DNA of 64,000 bases from Guillardia theta CCMP2712 (taxonomy: Eukaryota > Cryptophyceae > Pyrenomonadales > Geminigeraceae), in the NCBI RefSeq assembly GCF_000315625.1, contig NW_005434661.1:497069-561068 (forward strand), in the 5' to 3' direction. Positions 43,031 through 54,211 of the stretch are shown piece after piece. Within the stretch, counting starts at the first letter, position 1; the number at the start of each line of letters is the position of its first letter. The position numbers were made by a program, and so were the translations under genes. The notes below the pieces were generated by a model that was given only the letters and a program-made list of their open reading frames with translations, ran no database searches and was not told the DNA's origin.

Positions 43031-43381
43031 AGGAGCATTGGAGGAAAAGAGGAGGAACGAAGAAAGAGGCGTCAGGCGGTTCAGGGTCGAGCAGGTAGCT
43101 GATAGGAGAACATCATCTGCTTCGAGATCCAGTTAAAGGAGATCTTGGAATACCAGCAGCGCAGGGAAGGTATTCTTGGTTCAACCAGGTCGAATCGGAT
43201 CAAGGGAATTTCCTAGTGTTTTGTGGAGTTGATCGAAATTACCACATCATCTGGACCATCTCAACAGGAATTGGACCAACAATTCATCTCGTGCGCGACG
43301 ACAGATTCATTGCTGTGCCAGAAGCATGAAAGGAGCATGCTGTTGAGAGAATCATAAAAACTGGAGATTTCCCTCGTGAAC

Positions 43382-44551
43382 ATGGATTGTCCCATGGAAG
43401 AAATTGATCTTCAAGCCAATAGGGATGCTGGCGTTATTGAAACTGAATCCAGATCAAATCTGCAAACAGAAAAGGTAACTGGCAAGGAGGGAAATGCCTT
43501 GCGCAACACTGCATTTGTCAAACTTGAGGAAGTGGACGAAGTCAAAATCGTGGTGCAAGATTCTTGTAAGAGCACCAAGCTAAAAGACCAAGAGCAACAT
43601 GAACAAAGCGTATGGCAGAAAATTTCGAATATTGATCCTCAAATATGGTGGGCGTTGATCGGAATACTGTTATTCATTGGTTTGGGAGCGATTTGTGGAA
43701 CGCAGATCTATGAAACAATCATAGAAGCGAAAGATTGGTTTGTTAACGAGATTCCTATCAGTATTATTTGGTACTCGGTGATGTTCTCGTTGTCTTCGGC
43801 TGTTATGCTACCTTATGGTCCTTTCTGTATCTCAGTTGGCTATATTTATGGCTTCTGGTTTGGTTTGATTGTCCAAACAATTGCAATATTTACATCTTCA
43901 GCATTGATTTACTATATTGGGAGGATTGGCTTCAAGAGCAGAGTTGATCAGTACATGCAGAAGTACATCATATGGAAGGCGATGATGGCTGGGATTGAGA
44001 AGAGTACGTATGAAGCGGCCAAGATCAACATACTGCTGTGCTTCGTTCCAATGCCTTACGGAGTGCATGCGTTTCTTTTCGCGCTATCGACCTGCCCCTT
44101 TGTGCCCTTCGTGATCAGCTTTGAGATCGGAATGATTGGGCACACGACGCTGAACCTGGCGATTGGGGACGCCCTGGCACAAGCAACTTCCGAGGGAACG
44201 GATCTGTACACCTTGATCGGAGCAATCTGTGGGGTGACGGCAATGATCTTTACGATCTGGTACGGCGGTGTGCTTACACAGAAGATGATGGATACTTACA
44301 TCCAAGAGGGAGGAGAAGCTGACGGCACGCTTCTTCACAATGCTTCTATGCACGGTTCAGCCACCGAGGTTCAAGTTGTAAACAGCAGCTCGGAAGGATC
44401 TTCAACATGTCATGAGAACACTTCCTCGGACAGTAGCATTGACTTGGAGCAGAACATCTTAATTGCTGAAGTTGTGGAGGAGGGAGACATGGAAGGGGGG
44501 GACGGGAAGGCAGATGAGGAGGACGAGAAGAAGGGATTAACAGAAGGTTGA
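43382..44551 (+). CDS. VTT-domain (SNARE-associated/TMEM64/DedA-like) membrane protein
   Basis: A single exon of 389 aa from the ATG at 43382. A charged N-terminal region is followed by a membrane helix (IWWALIGILLFIGLGAI) and a VTT domain. The domain has a re-entrant-type segment SSAVMLPYGPFCISVGYIYGF (the family's 'P.GP...aG..fG' pattern), FTSSALIYYIGR, FVPMPYGVHAFLFALS and LNLAIGDAL, then a last helix (IGAICGVTAMIFTIWYGGV). The C-terminus is acidic and disordered. VTT proteins (TMEM41/VMP1, TMEM64, TVP38, DedA) act as lipid scramblases or transporters in ER/Golgi membranes. The subgroup closest here is TVP38/TMEM64-like. The lack of introns differs from most neighbours. Confidence 0.88.
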   Translation: MDCPMEEIDLQANRDAGVIETESRSNLQTEKVTGKEGNALRNTAFVKLEEVDEVKIVVQDSCKSTKLKDQEQHEQSVWQKISNIDPQIWWALIGILLFIGLGAICGTQIYETIIEAKDWFVNEIPISIIWYSVMFSLSSAVMLPYGPFCISVGYIYGFWFGLIVQTIAIFTSSALIYYIGRIGFKSRVDQYMQKYIIWKAMMAGIEKSTYEAAKINILLCFVPMPYGVHAFLFALSTCPFVPFVISFEIGMIGHTTLNLAIGDALAQATSEGTDLYTLIGAICGVTAMIFTIWYGGVLTQKMMDTYIQEGGEADGTLLHNASMHGSATEVQVVNSSSEGSSTCHENTSSDSSIDLEQNILIAEVVEEGDMEGGDGKADEEDEKKGLTEG

Positions 44552-44916
44552 GGTCAAGGCATATCATGTACAGCTTGATGATTTTTTCTGAAATTAAATC
44601 ACCATGAACGAATATTCTTCACGGCGACTTGAAACAATCAACTATGCTTTCATCTGCAAAATGTCTTCCCGATTGCGAGTTGTTGGGGCACGACTAGTTC
44701 TTGTCTTGTCTGCCTTGAAGGGTAGGGGTAGTTGGAAAAGGAGGTAGGGGGTACACAGATGTGGGTATGAGACTCACTATATGTCTGGTACCCACCAATT
44801 GACTCTACTGAGTACGGGTATTATTGGGTGCTCAAGGGAAGAATATGGTGGGGTATAAGAAAAGAAGGGTGGAGGTGGTAGATTGGTGGGGTCAGGGGTG
44901 GTGGGGACTGATCGCA
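44552..44916. repeat. AT-rich 3' flank and G-rich GGGTAGGGG island
   Basis: About 150 bases of AT-rich 3' flank of the VTT gene, then about 200 bases of G-rich GGGTAGG-type low-complexity DNA, which forms the promoter side of the CARP gene. No gene. Confidence 0.65.
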
Positions 44917-45938
44917 ATGGAGGAGAAGATCTCGAGGGTGTATGAGGAGATGGAGAAGTTGAGGACGGAGAACTCCGCGCTGAACGACGAGATCAACGAG
45001 CTTCACCTCCTCCTCCTCGAACTTGGAGACCCTGACGAGAAGCCTCACCCCAAGCTGATCCTCCGAGGAGACACGTGGATCGTGGAGGGGCACGAGAGCA
45101 CAGAGAACGAGCTGGTGGTGAACTGCTCCAAGGAGGAGAACGTCGAGATCGTCAAGTGCGATGGAGGGGAAGAATATTTCTGCATTAGGATACAGCCGAT
45201 CGCCGGGAAGGTACCATGGTATGCGCGCCTTCAACCGAGATTTGACCCTTGCGCCACGTTCATCCCCTCAGGTACTCGTTGAGAACTGCAAGAAGCTCAA
45301 GGTATTCTGCAAGCTGAGTGAGATGGCGACCTCACATTCTCTTCCAGGTGGTGACGGAGTGTGTGCTGTACGAGATTGTCCTCTTCAACTGCGAGGTTCC
45401 TTCCTCCTGTCGAGCCCCACACGGGGTCGAAGCTCCTACTGACTTTGTCCTGCTGCTGCAGGACATAGTCCTGGTGGTCGGCGGGGAGTCTCCCTTCATC
45501 GAGCTCAACAACTGCAAGGGCGTCGGTCTTCTCCTCTCGCACGAGAGCATGGATGGGCCGATCGAGCTCGTGGGTCAAGTCACCCCCTACGACCCTCCCT
45601 GCTGATTGCCACTTGACAGGTTCGGAGTGGGGGAGTCGTGCTGACCTCGCCTCTCATCTCGCGAGAGAAGGTGACGCACAAAATGTGAGGAGGAGGCTGA
45701 CGCTGTCCGCTCGTCGCTCTGACGATCTGCTCCAGGGTCTGCACGTCGGAGGAGCTGGAGGCAGGGGACAGGTTGTGGTTCTGCGGTAGGAACTTGACAA
45801 GTGCGGGGTGTGGGATCAGACGCTGATGTTGAAGTCGCAGAGATGCCGTCGTATGTTCAGATGAGCTTCTGGAACGGCAAGTGGTACGCTCGACCGACGA
45901 GCAACGCGGATAATCAGAGTTTGAGCTTCGAGTCATGA
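44917..45938 (+). CDS. CAP C-terminal (CARP) domain actin-binding-like protein
   Basis: Exons 44917-45210, 45272-45301, 45348-45395, 45462-45569, 45620-45670, then one or two more ending at 45938; the first five joins keep phase 0. The N-terminus is a short coiled coil (ISRVYEEMEKLRTENSALND). From about residue 43 the sequence is a right-handed beta-helix as in the C-terminal half of cyclase-associated protein: PKLILRGDTWIVEGHES, ELVVNCSKEENVEIVKCD, VLVENCKKLK, VVTECVLYEIVLFNCE, DIVLVVGGESPFIELNNC and LLSHESMDGPIEL. It ends EMPSYVQMSFWNGKW. In CAP this half promotes nucleotide exchange on actin. The N-terminal helical domain and the WH2/polyproline linker are missing, so this is a short, CARP-only protein. 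The exon between 45670 and 45838 is unresolved. Confidence 0.78.
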
Positions 45939-46231
45939 GGCACAAGAATTGGGGCGGGTGACAACAAGGGGAGTTTCAATGTACATTATCAAACTTGCTA
46001 GGATAGTCTGACTTCTCCGGGTGGATCCATGCGGGCAGTGGGCGGGTCTACGTGTACATCTTGGAGGAGAGAGAGGATAGTTTCTTCAACGTCAACCCCT
46101 CGTTCCACCGTTTCCTCACCCCCGAGTCCCTTGCCGTCCTCTCAAACCGCCTCACATGTTTCTTCGACGGCTTTTCTCGCCTTGGAGGTAAAATTGCATG
46201 TCATGCAAGAAGAGGCAGGGAGCAAGTCAAG

Positions 46232-48624
46232 TCACTTGTTGATCGCCGAGTCCTCTCGCAGCCTCTGCGAGTCCGGCTTCCACTTGCCCTTGCTCGCCTT
46301 CCTTACCGCTGCCAGTTCCTTCATCCTCTGCCTGCGCCGCAGAACGAGTGACCTCAACTCTTCCTGCATACCAGCAGGCTGGTACCTGTGCTCCTCAGTC
46401 TTCCTTTGGTTGGTTTCTGCCTTCTCGATCTGAAACTGCATCCTCGACCTGGAGCGACAGGTTCATCCCCTCCCTCTCCTCCGCTTTCGGACCTCGGAAA
46501 GAAAGTGTCGTCGCCTGGTTTCAGTCTGTTGAAAACCTGCGAGCTCTCCGTCACAGGCGAAGCGAAGCATCTCAAGAGCAAGTCCTACCCGCACTCGCTG
46601 CTTCTCTATGTGATCAAGCATCTCCTGGGCTGTTGCAAAGTAGCTGCCGTCGTACATACAACGGAAGGGCCTTTCCCTCTCCGGCAGATTACTGAAGAAA
46701 CAAAATCATTATCTTCCCCCCACCTCCCCCCCCCTCCTTCTTCTGAAGTGTTGGTCTAAATAATCTACATCATCATGAGAATCTCCATCTTCATTTGCGT
46801 CCTCGTCCTCATCAATACACTGGAACATAAAACCCCGAAATGTATCACCTCACAATCTTCACAGCTGACTGCTCCTTGAAATCATCGTCCTGCATGGGAG
46901 GAGGCGGAAGTTCTGTGCCGATGAAATCTTCCGTCTGCCATGCCTTGGTGAGAGTCAGTTCAGACCAAACGATTGGCTCACCAGGGTGGCAAAGGCAGCG
47001 CTTGTTTGCGATGTTTGTTGCTGCAAGAGGGAATGAAAGTCAAGGTATGGCCCATCTCTGTCAAAAGTCAGTGTACCTGAATGAGAGATTCCAACTCAGG
47101 GTCTTCGTTCTGAAAGTCAGATGTCAGACCAGAAGATACATCACACGATCGGTTGGCATGACGTGGGTCGTGATATCAAATCATATTTCCTTACATCACC
47201 TCACATCACATTTTTCATCATGTCATGCCACGTCAAAAATATGAATGTGCTGAGCATCACGACGCGACTTCAGAGATATGGACTAGGTCGTTCACCTCAT
47301 CATCATCATCATCATCATCATCCTCGTCTTCCTGCTCCTCTTCCCCTTCTGAACAGGACATGCTGTCTTTGCGTTTGCTTGCGCCTCGTTCCAGCCTCGC
47401 CATCTTTGCATCCGCCTCCTTGTTAGGCTGAGCATTTCCGATCTTCTTCTCTATGATCTTCTGCTCTTTCAGCTTCCTCAAGTTCTGCAAATGTCTCGGA
47501 ATGAGTCCTTTACACAGCGGAGGAGGGGGACGGGGAGCAGGAGGACGAGCACAACGAGTACCTCTATCTCTTGCATCAGCTCTGCTATTCGTTTCTTCTT
47601 GCTCTCAAGCTCACTTTCTTCCTCATCTCCTCTCAAGGATTGGCTCGACCCTGTTGCGACAAGGGACATCAGAACTGAAGTTCAAACTATATCACTGCTC
47701 ACTTCCATCATCTTCCAAGCTCTCATCGTCAACTTCGTCTTCACTAGTGCTGTCTTCCATGTCCCTATTCTTACGCTTGCCCGGTTTTGATGCGCCTTTT
47801 AGCTCTTTCCTCTTCGTCTTCTTCTTGGCATGTTGCTTTGCATCGCTTCTGTGCTGTGAGGATGCTTCTTCGTCCACATCCTTCATCTTCATCGTCGACG
47901 CCTCACCATCGCCGGTCCCAGACGCATCGTCGGATCCTTCGTGGGAGGACAACTTCTCGTGGAATATCTTTGCCAACTCTGCAGAATTTCTGAACTTGTT
48001 TGTCATACCCTCTCCAAAACTTCCATAACTCCGACGAAATGCTGCTTGCCAGGTCGAGTGCTTCGTGTCTGAATCTCCCGAGTGGTCGTCTGCATTCGCC
48101 TCTGTCGTCTTCTTACCTCCACCCCGTAACCTGGGGCCGTGAAAATTCAGCAGACATCAGTGATACTCTTTCATCTTCTTCCCCTTACTTCTTTCCTCCC
48201 ATAGTTCGTTCCCCTCCTTCCTCAGTTCTGCCTTCTCTACGATCACTCTCCCCTACTATCAGCCCCTCGTTCTATCATCCTAGTCCCTTCTCCCTCCCTC
48301 CCTCCCTCCCTCCCTCCTTCTCCCACCCACGCACGCACCCACCCACCCACAATCCCTCCCTCCCTCCCTCCCTCCCTCCCTACTGCCATCCCCCTTATCG
48401 CTCCCCGCTTTCCGCTATCTCCCGCCTCTCTCTTCTCTCTCCTCCCTTTTCTCTCTCTCTCTCACCTCAGCATCGGCTCCTCCTTCATCGCCATCTCCTT
48501 CATCGGCTCCTTCTTCATCGGCTCCTCCTTCATCGCCATCCCCGTCGCCACCAACCACATCATTGCGACTCCTGCCATGCGCATCCCGGATCACGCCCAA
48601 CCAACACATTTTCATCACCCTCAT
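46232..48624 (-). CDS. Unknown acidic, lysine-rich multi-exon protein (probably nuclear)
   Basis: A chain of small exons on the minus strand. A possible start is at 48624 (MRVMKMCWLGVIRDAHGR, followed by a Gly/Asp/Glu-rich tract). Next come THSTW-like STWQAAFRRSYGSFGEG and FRNSAELAKIFHEKL (about 47,960-48,060) and highly charged DDES/KKKTKRK stretches. Then: ESELESKKKRIAELMQEIE (about 47,580) joined to NLRKLKEQKIIEKK (about 47,480), and a DEDDDDDDDDEV run. NEDPELESLIQ, KRCLCHPGEPIVW and AWQTEDFIGTELPPPPMQDD (about 46,880-47,030) follow. The end is YDGSYFATAQEMLDHIEKQ and a basic helix to the stop at 46232. I do not recognise the family. Composition suggests a nuclear or chromatin-associated role. 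Exon limits are approximate and there could be two genes. Confidence 0.5.
48290..48470. repeat. (CTCC)n/(CCCA)n pyrimidine repeats
   Basis: CTCC and CCCACCCA runs at about 48293-48385 and a CTCTCT tract. They sit in an intron of the unknown acidic gene, between its first and second proposed exons. Confidence 0.75.
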
Positions 48625-49121
48625 ACTCAGTCCTGGTGCCAAATCTACTTGAGTGATAAAGATCACTAATGAGAAATTGCTGTCTTTTACATTTGATATG
48701 CTATTGCTCTCCGGCGAGCTTGGTACCTTGTTCCTGTCGGACGTGTCATGGTGTGAAGCGACGGGTTGTGGCGACAGCCATGAACGAGGAAAGAGAGAGA
48801 AGGAGAGGAGAGGACAAGATGACAAGCTAGTGAGAGGATGAGGCAGTGAGTAGAGCAAGCAACAGGGAGGTAGGCTGACAGAGAGTGGGTCTTGAAAAGT
48901 GGGAGCGATCATTTGCGAGGAGACGTGGGGTTTGAGGTGACCGACCTTGAGACCGACCTGGCGCTGTGGCGGGGAGACGACGACATGCTGGTGGGATGAT
49001 CCTTTCATGGTCGTTGCAAGGTCCCTGACTCTTATCAGATTGACGGAGAGGACGCGTATAAGTATCCCACCTGTCCATTGAAACTCTCTTCACACCTTTG
49101 CCTCCCAGGACGGCTCCCGGC

Positions 49122-50058
49122 ATGGAGGCGCTGCTCGATGAGAAGGCCCTACTCTCGTCCATGGCTGATTGCACAGTCGAGGAGGAAGCAGACAAGGGGC
49201 CGCCAGAAAACCTTGTGAGACCTGGTGCTGTTGCGTCAGGGAGAGTCGTTTGACTTGCGGACAGGATTCGTTTGTTGTAGATGAGTGGCCCAACGACGAT
49301 CGTCCGCGCGAGAAGGCATGCCTGCTTCCTCTCCCTACCAACCTCATCTCTCTCTCCCTCTTTTCTCATCTCCCCCTCCTTCTCACCTCCTTTCCCTCGT
49401 CTCCTCCTCCTCCCTCCTCCCTCATCTCTCACTTCATCAGCTTGCTAGTCTGTTTGCAGGTAACCAAATCTGCAGGTCTCGATGCAGCTGGACAACAACG
49501 ACTTCTACGACGGCGAGGTACTGGACGGGCTGATGGACGGGCGGGGACGATACACGTTCTCCGACGGGTGAGAGAGACGATCGTCTCCTCGTCGATGACG
49601 TGGTGATAGGAACGTCTACGTCGGAGAGTGGGTGCGAGGGAAGAAGCAGGGGACCGGCACCTTCACCTGGTCCAACGGCGACGTCTACGAGGGAACGTGG
49701 CTAGACGGCAAGATGCACGGGTGATGCCCTGCTGGTGGTGGTGGTGGTGGTGGTTGTGGTTGTGGTGGTTCTAACACTCTGCGAGCAGGCATGGGAGGCT
49801 TGTGCTCAAGGACAAGTGATGCTCCTGCTGCTTGTCGCTGCTGCCCGTGTGACCTTCGCTGGCAGAATGATCTACGAGGGGGAGTGGCAGGAGGGGAAGT
49901 GCCATGGGAAGGGGAACTGCCGTTACCAGAACGGTCAGAGGAGGCGGATCGAGCTCTCCCCTCCCTCATGTTCACGCAGGCGACAAGTTCTCTGGGGAAT
50001 TCCGGGATGGTAAGAGATTCGGCCAAGGGAAGCTCGTACAAGTAGAGGTAGTTTCTAT

Positions 50059-50109
<51 letters not shown>

Positions 50110-51450
50110 GCTCCTGCTCCTCTTGCTCCTCACGTTCTTTAGGGCTACACGTGGGAGGGAAACTGGCGGGGCAACGCGATGGAGGGGCAGGGGACCTGCA
50201 AGTATCCTTCAGGTGAGGCCCTCTGCTCTCTGCTGCCTCTGACTGACATGACGCGGTAGGAGATGAGTACGAGGGCGAATGGAAGGAATCAAAGAGACAT
50301 GGGAAGGGCATACAGGTCCGTCCTCCTCCTCCTCCTCCTCCTCCTCCTCCTCCTCCTCCTTCTCCTCCTCCTCCGCTTCCTCGTACCTCTACTCTCTGCC
50401 GTTGACGCCTGAACGTCATGGCAGCGTTANNNNNNNNNNNNNNNNNNNNNNNNNNNNNNNNNNNNNNNNNNNNNNNNNNNNNNNNNNNNNNNNNNNNNNN
50501 NNNNNNNNNNNNNNNNNNNNNNNNNNNNNNNNNNNNNNNNNNNNNNNNNNNNNNNNNNNNNNNNNNNAGGGGGATGATGACTGAGAGCAGGAGTGCTGGA
50601 GGCTTCGGATGGGAGTAAGTTTGTCGGGGAGTGGAAGGATGGGATGATGCACTCGGAGACTGCAAAACTCTCGCGCCTCCTCACGCAGGACGGAAGTGTC
50701 TATGAAGGATCCTTCAAGGCCGGGCTGCGCGATGGCAAGGTGGACTTTCCTTCCCTTCTCCCTGCCTATCTCCCGCTTCTCCTCCTCTTCCTCTTCCCTC
50801 CTCCTCTTCCTCGTTGCTGCCCTCACCGTCGCGAGCAGGGGAGGATGAAGTACTGCAGCGGGGACTCGTACGAAGGTGACTGGAGGGCCAACAAGAAGCA
50901 CGGAGCAGGCGCATACAGCTGGGCAAGGGGGATGAAGTTCAGGGGGAAGTGGCAGGTGCAGGGCCCGCGTCCTCCCCCGCGTCGCTCTGACGTCAGTCCA
51001 GGAGGGGAGGATGCATGGCAACGGGACGATGGTCTACCCTGACGGCCATGTGTACGAGGGAGGCTTCATCGACAACGTTCCCAACGGCCATGGAGTGCTG
51101 ACGAGGAGGGGAAACAAGACCGAGGGAAAGTGGCAGGTGAGGAGGAGGGTGAGAAGAGGATGCTGGTGGGGAGCAAGGGAGGGTCGGCGGTGGAAGAAAG
51201 GGGGGGGGAGAGAAGGGAAGGGGGGAAGAAGGAGAAACGGAGGAGAAGAGGAAGTAGAGGAGGGAGAGTTGTGTCCCGTGACTGGCGGTCAGGACGGGAA
51301 GCTGATCGCAAGGTGGGAAGGGAAACCTCCGATGCTCAAGGTCTGTCTCGTGCTGGGAGGAGCAAGAGCTGACGTGGGGAGCAGGAGATAGACCCGTTCA
51401 GCGCTGAGAGCATCCAGTTGCCCTCCATCCCTGACATCTGCGAGCCATGA
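49122..51450 (+). CDS. MORN-repeat protein
   Basis: The ATG at 49122 (MEALLDEKALLSSM) opens an acidic leader spliced to DSFVVDEWPNDDRPREK and then to a long series of MORN repeats, about one or two per exon. Repeats seen include YDGEVLDGLMDGRGRYTF, YVGEWVRGKKQGTGTF, YEGTWLDGKMHG, YEGEWQEGKCHGKGN, FSGEFRDGKRFGQGK, WEGNWRGNAMEGQGTCKY and YEGEWKESKRHGKG. After the gap come FVGEWKDGMMHS, YEGSFKAGLRDGK, YEGDWRANKKHGAGAY and YEGGFIDNVPNGHGVL. The last exon ends SIQLPSIPDICEP at 51450. MORN repeats bind membranes or scaffold cytoskeletal complexes, for example radial spokes or basal-body collars. A gap of N (50430-50567) may hide one more repeat. The intron after ...PREK (49317) appears to start with GC. 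Confidence 0.87.
50430..50567. other. Assembly gap (138 N)
   Basis: A run of N inside the MORN gene, just after a (CTC)n microsatellite at about 50310-50370. The hexamer microsatellite (CTCCTG)n at about 50056-50115 is in the previous intron. Confidence 0.99.
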
Positions 51451-51537
51451 GCGAGTCCTGTGACAGCATGGTGGAGCTCGTCCGAAGTGCTAGGGCCACC
51501 AATACAAGTTTGTACATGCTCCTCTCTCTCTATCTAT

Positions 51538-53596
51538 CTATCTCCCCCCCCCCCCACTCCCTCCCCTACCCGTCTTCCTTGCCCTTACAGCTTGCCTCCC
51601 ACCTCCAGCAGCCCCTCCGCCTGCAGGTACCTGCGGCTCAACGTCATCCTGACGCGCGACCCCCACCGGCCCTGACATCTCTCGCAGCTGGTAGATCCGC
51701 TGCATCGCTCGAACTTCCATTGGCGTCAAGTCCGCAAAGTTCCAGAAGTCCACATGGAGCACAACCTGTAGCGATAGCGAGTGAGAGGAGGAGGAATATG
51801 GGAAGGGGGGGCGGATAGGAGAGAAGGGAAAAGGATTGGGAGGGGAAGGGGGGGGCGGGGTTGAGGAGGAGGAGGAGCCAGTTCTGACCCTCTCCTCGTC
51901 GGGGCTCTCGTTGAACGTCTCATGTTCGAATGTCGTGTCGTACAGCAGGCACTTGCCCGGGGCCCATCGCCTCCAGCTGCTCGTCAGCAGGTCTGAGAGC
52001 CTCCGATCTTCTTCCTTACCTCGTCTCTGGTCCAACGCGGATCCATGCCTTCTGCCCCGCAGGTACCTGCCGTTATCACAGTGACTCTCAAGGCGGCAGG
52101 AGAGCATGGAAGAGGATGGATGTAGGGGAGGATCATGAGTAGGAGACAGAGAGCGAGGGGGAGGGAGAGGGGAGAGGGAGAGGAGAGGGAGAGGAGGTGG
52201 GGGACGAGGGTAAGGAGAGATTGACCTTGATCCCCATCTGGCATGTGAGCCACATGTTGTTGCCGTCTGAGTGCAACGGGATTCCTGGTCGACAACTCAG
52301 CGATGCCACACAAGGACTGAGCAGGCGCCACCACTCTGAGGGGACTGGCGGTTGAAACCAGCGATCCTCCCAGCCACTGGCACCTTGTCGAGAATGCTGG
52401 AAGGGAGACGATCGGAGGGGGTCGAAGAGCATGAGACTGAAGCATACCTCTTGGTGACGGGGCAAAGATGGTAAGGAAAGCCATCGATCCCGTGCCCGTT
52501 GTAGTAGAGGACCTGATACGAAGCACCATCACTGCAGCTTTCAGCAACAAGCGCAGAGGCGTCACCAGAGTCTTCCACCCGCTCTTGTAGTTCATTGACG
52601 TCACCTAACGCCGCGTCAACCCTTCAGCATCCACGTCTTAACTTGTCGTCACCGATTGGAAGCGATCGGACTCTTTCTCCAGCAGTGCTTCGAACTCTGC
52701 CTGCAGGTCCTCCATCAACTCCCGCCGGCCTTCTCATCCCCCCTTCCCTCTACCTTGATCTTTTCATAGTTCGCCTCCAGCTCAGCGATGAAGGGAAACG
52801 CGGAGGTGTCGCGGAATGGGGACGCAGGAATGCCATCCTGCATGCATCGCTGTTATCATCAACCCTCACTCTCCTTGAGCAACTTGCCATGAACGCATGA
52901 ATCTCCTCGTGCGGGCGCCACTTGTCGTCGACGATGGACGGGGGCAACGAGCGCTTGTTGGTCGAGTACTCAATGAAGCCGATGACACGCTCCATCTCAC
53001 TCCGGGGAAACTCACTCAGGATCAGAGGTTCGATGAGCTGCCAGAAGGGATCTTCGTCTTCGTTCAGGTTGTCGACGATCTTTGAAGCCTCTTTCATGGC
53101 CTGGGCAACATCACGAGGGGTCTGAGAAGCGAGCAAGGAGTACGTATTCCATCGAGGGAGACGGCTTTGCAACTTGAGCTTTGTCCTGCTTCGGAGGTTT
53201 TGCCGATTTGCCTCCTTTCGACGACCCCTTGCTCTGCTTTCCAAGGTTGTTGCCGAAGCCTCCTGCAAGGGCTGTAGGAGACGAGAAACATGTCCTGCGA
53301 CAAACTCCGTTGGCTGCTGCCCTGGGCTGGCCGATCTCTCTGGGGAAGTGGAGATTGCTGACGAAACAGCATCCAAGACTGTAACTTGAGAGACACAACA
53401 AGGAAAGGAGAGAAAAACTCCTGGATCGCACAGTCACAGTCAGTGCAAGGCTTCCCTCTCCGCGTCCTCGTGTCAGTAGCCTGAGAACATATACATCGAA
53501 AGATAGAGCTCCCGATTCTCGTCTCTTGACTGTCGTTCTACTATTCGTATGCTCAGATATTCGTCTGGTTAAATAATTCTGCCTGATGGAATACAT
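51538..53596 (-). CDS. Aspartyl/asparaginyl beta-hydroxylase-like dioxygenase
   Basis: A multi-exon gene of the AspH family (Fe(II)/2-oxoglutarate). An N-terminal piece (GGFGNNLGKQSKGSSKGGK, about 53,250) joins through a 52-base intron to TPRDVAQAMKEASKIVDNL (52,900-53,109). Then come AFPFIAELEANYEKIK, LQAEFEALLEKESDRFQ, and GWKTL joined to VLYYNGHGIDGFPYHLCP and VTKR (family: W..f.L...G......CP.T). Next is LDKVPVAGRIAGFN, followed by the first iron-His region PLHSDGNNMWLTCQMGIK joined to VPAGQKAWIRVG. APGKCLLYDTTFEHETFNE carries the second His, and VVLHVDFWNFADLTPME closes the domain. AspH enzymes use a two-His iron site, so the core looks intact. The leader (SLLSLLCLSSYSLGCCF...) is hydrophobic and could be a signal or plastid bipartite leader. 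The true start and 3' end are unsure. Convergent with the MORN gene. Confidence 0.72.
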
Positions 53597-53603
53597 ACCT
53601 CCT

Positions 53604-53715
<112 letters not shown>

Positions 53716-53719
53716 CTGC

Positions 53720-54211
53720 TCCTGCTGCTCCTCTTCTACCATTCTCACCGGCTTGTCGCCATCGTCACTTCCGACCCTACCGGCCTCACCTTTTTTCACT
53801 CAACGAATGGAGGATCAGAGTGGGGATGAGGGGCTTCTAAAAATAGTTTTATATTTTGTACCAGTACAACAAGTGGTACTACCTAAAATCTCTTTTTAGG
53901 CTCCGCTGTTTTTTATTAGTTTTTCCCGCCGCGCCCCTCTCATCCTTTCCCCCCTGCCCCTCCTCCTCCTCCTCCTCCTCCTCCTCCCTTGGCTTCGCTT
54001 CGCTTCTCAACACCCCCCACTCACTGCTTCCTCTCTTCCCAGCCCTTACTCCATCTTCCTCCTCGTCCACGCTTTCCTGCTCTCGTGCTGTAGCCCCATT
54101 CCTAGCTGCTCAACTTTTTCGTCTGTAGCTCTCGTCCTTGATTGCAGCCTTCCTACTCAACCTTTTTCTTCACGCTTCTACTGCCTCTTCTGGTTCTGAT
54201 AACTCGGTGCG
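53720..54211. other. Divergent promoter region, CT-rich
   Basis: CT-rich sequence with a (CTC)n run at about 53960-53985 and an AT-rich patch near 53840-53920. It separates the divergently oriented AspH-like and recombinase-derived genes. No exon is seen. Confidence 0.5.
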
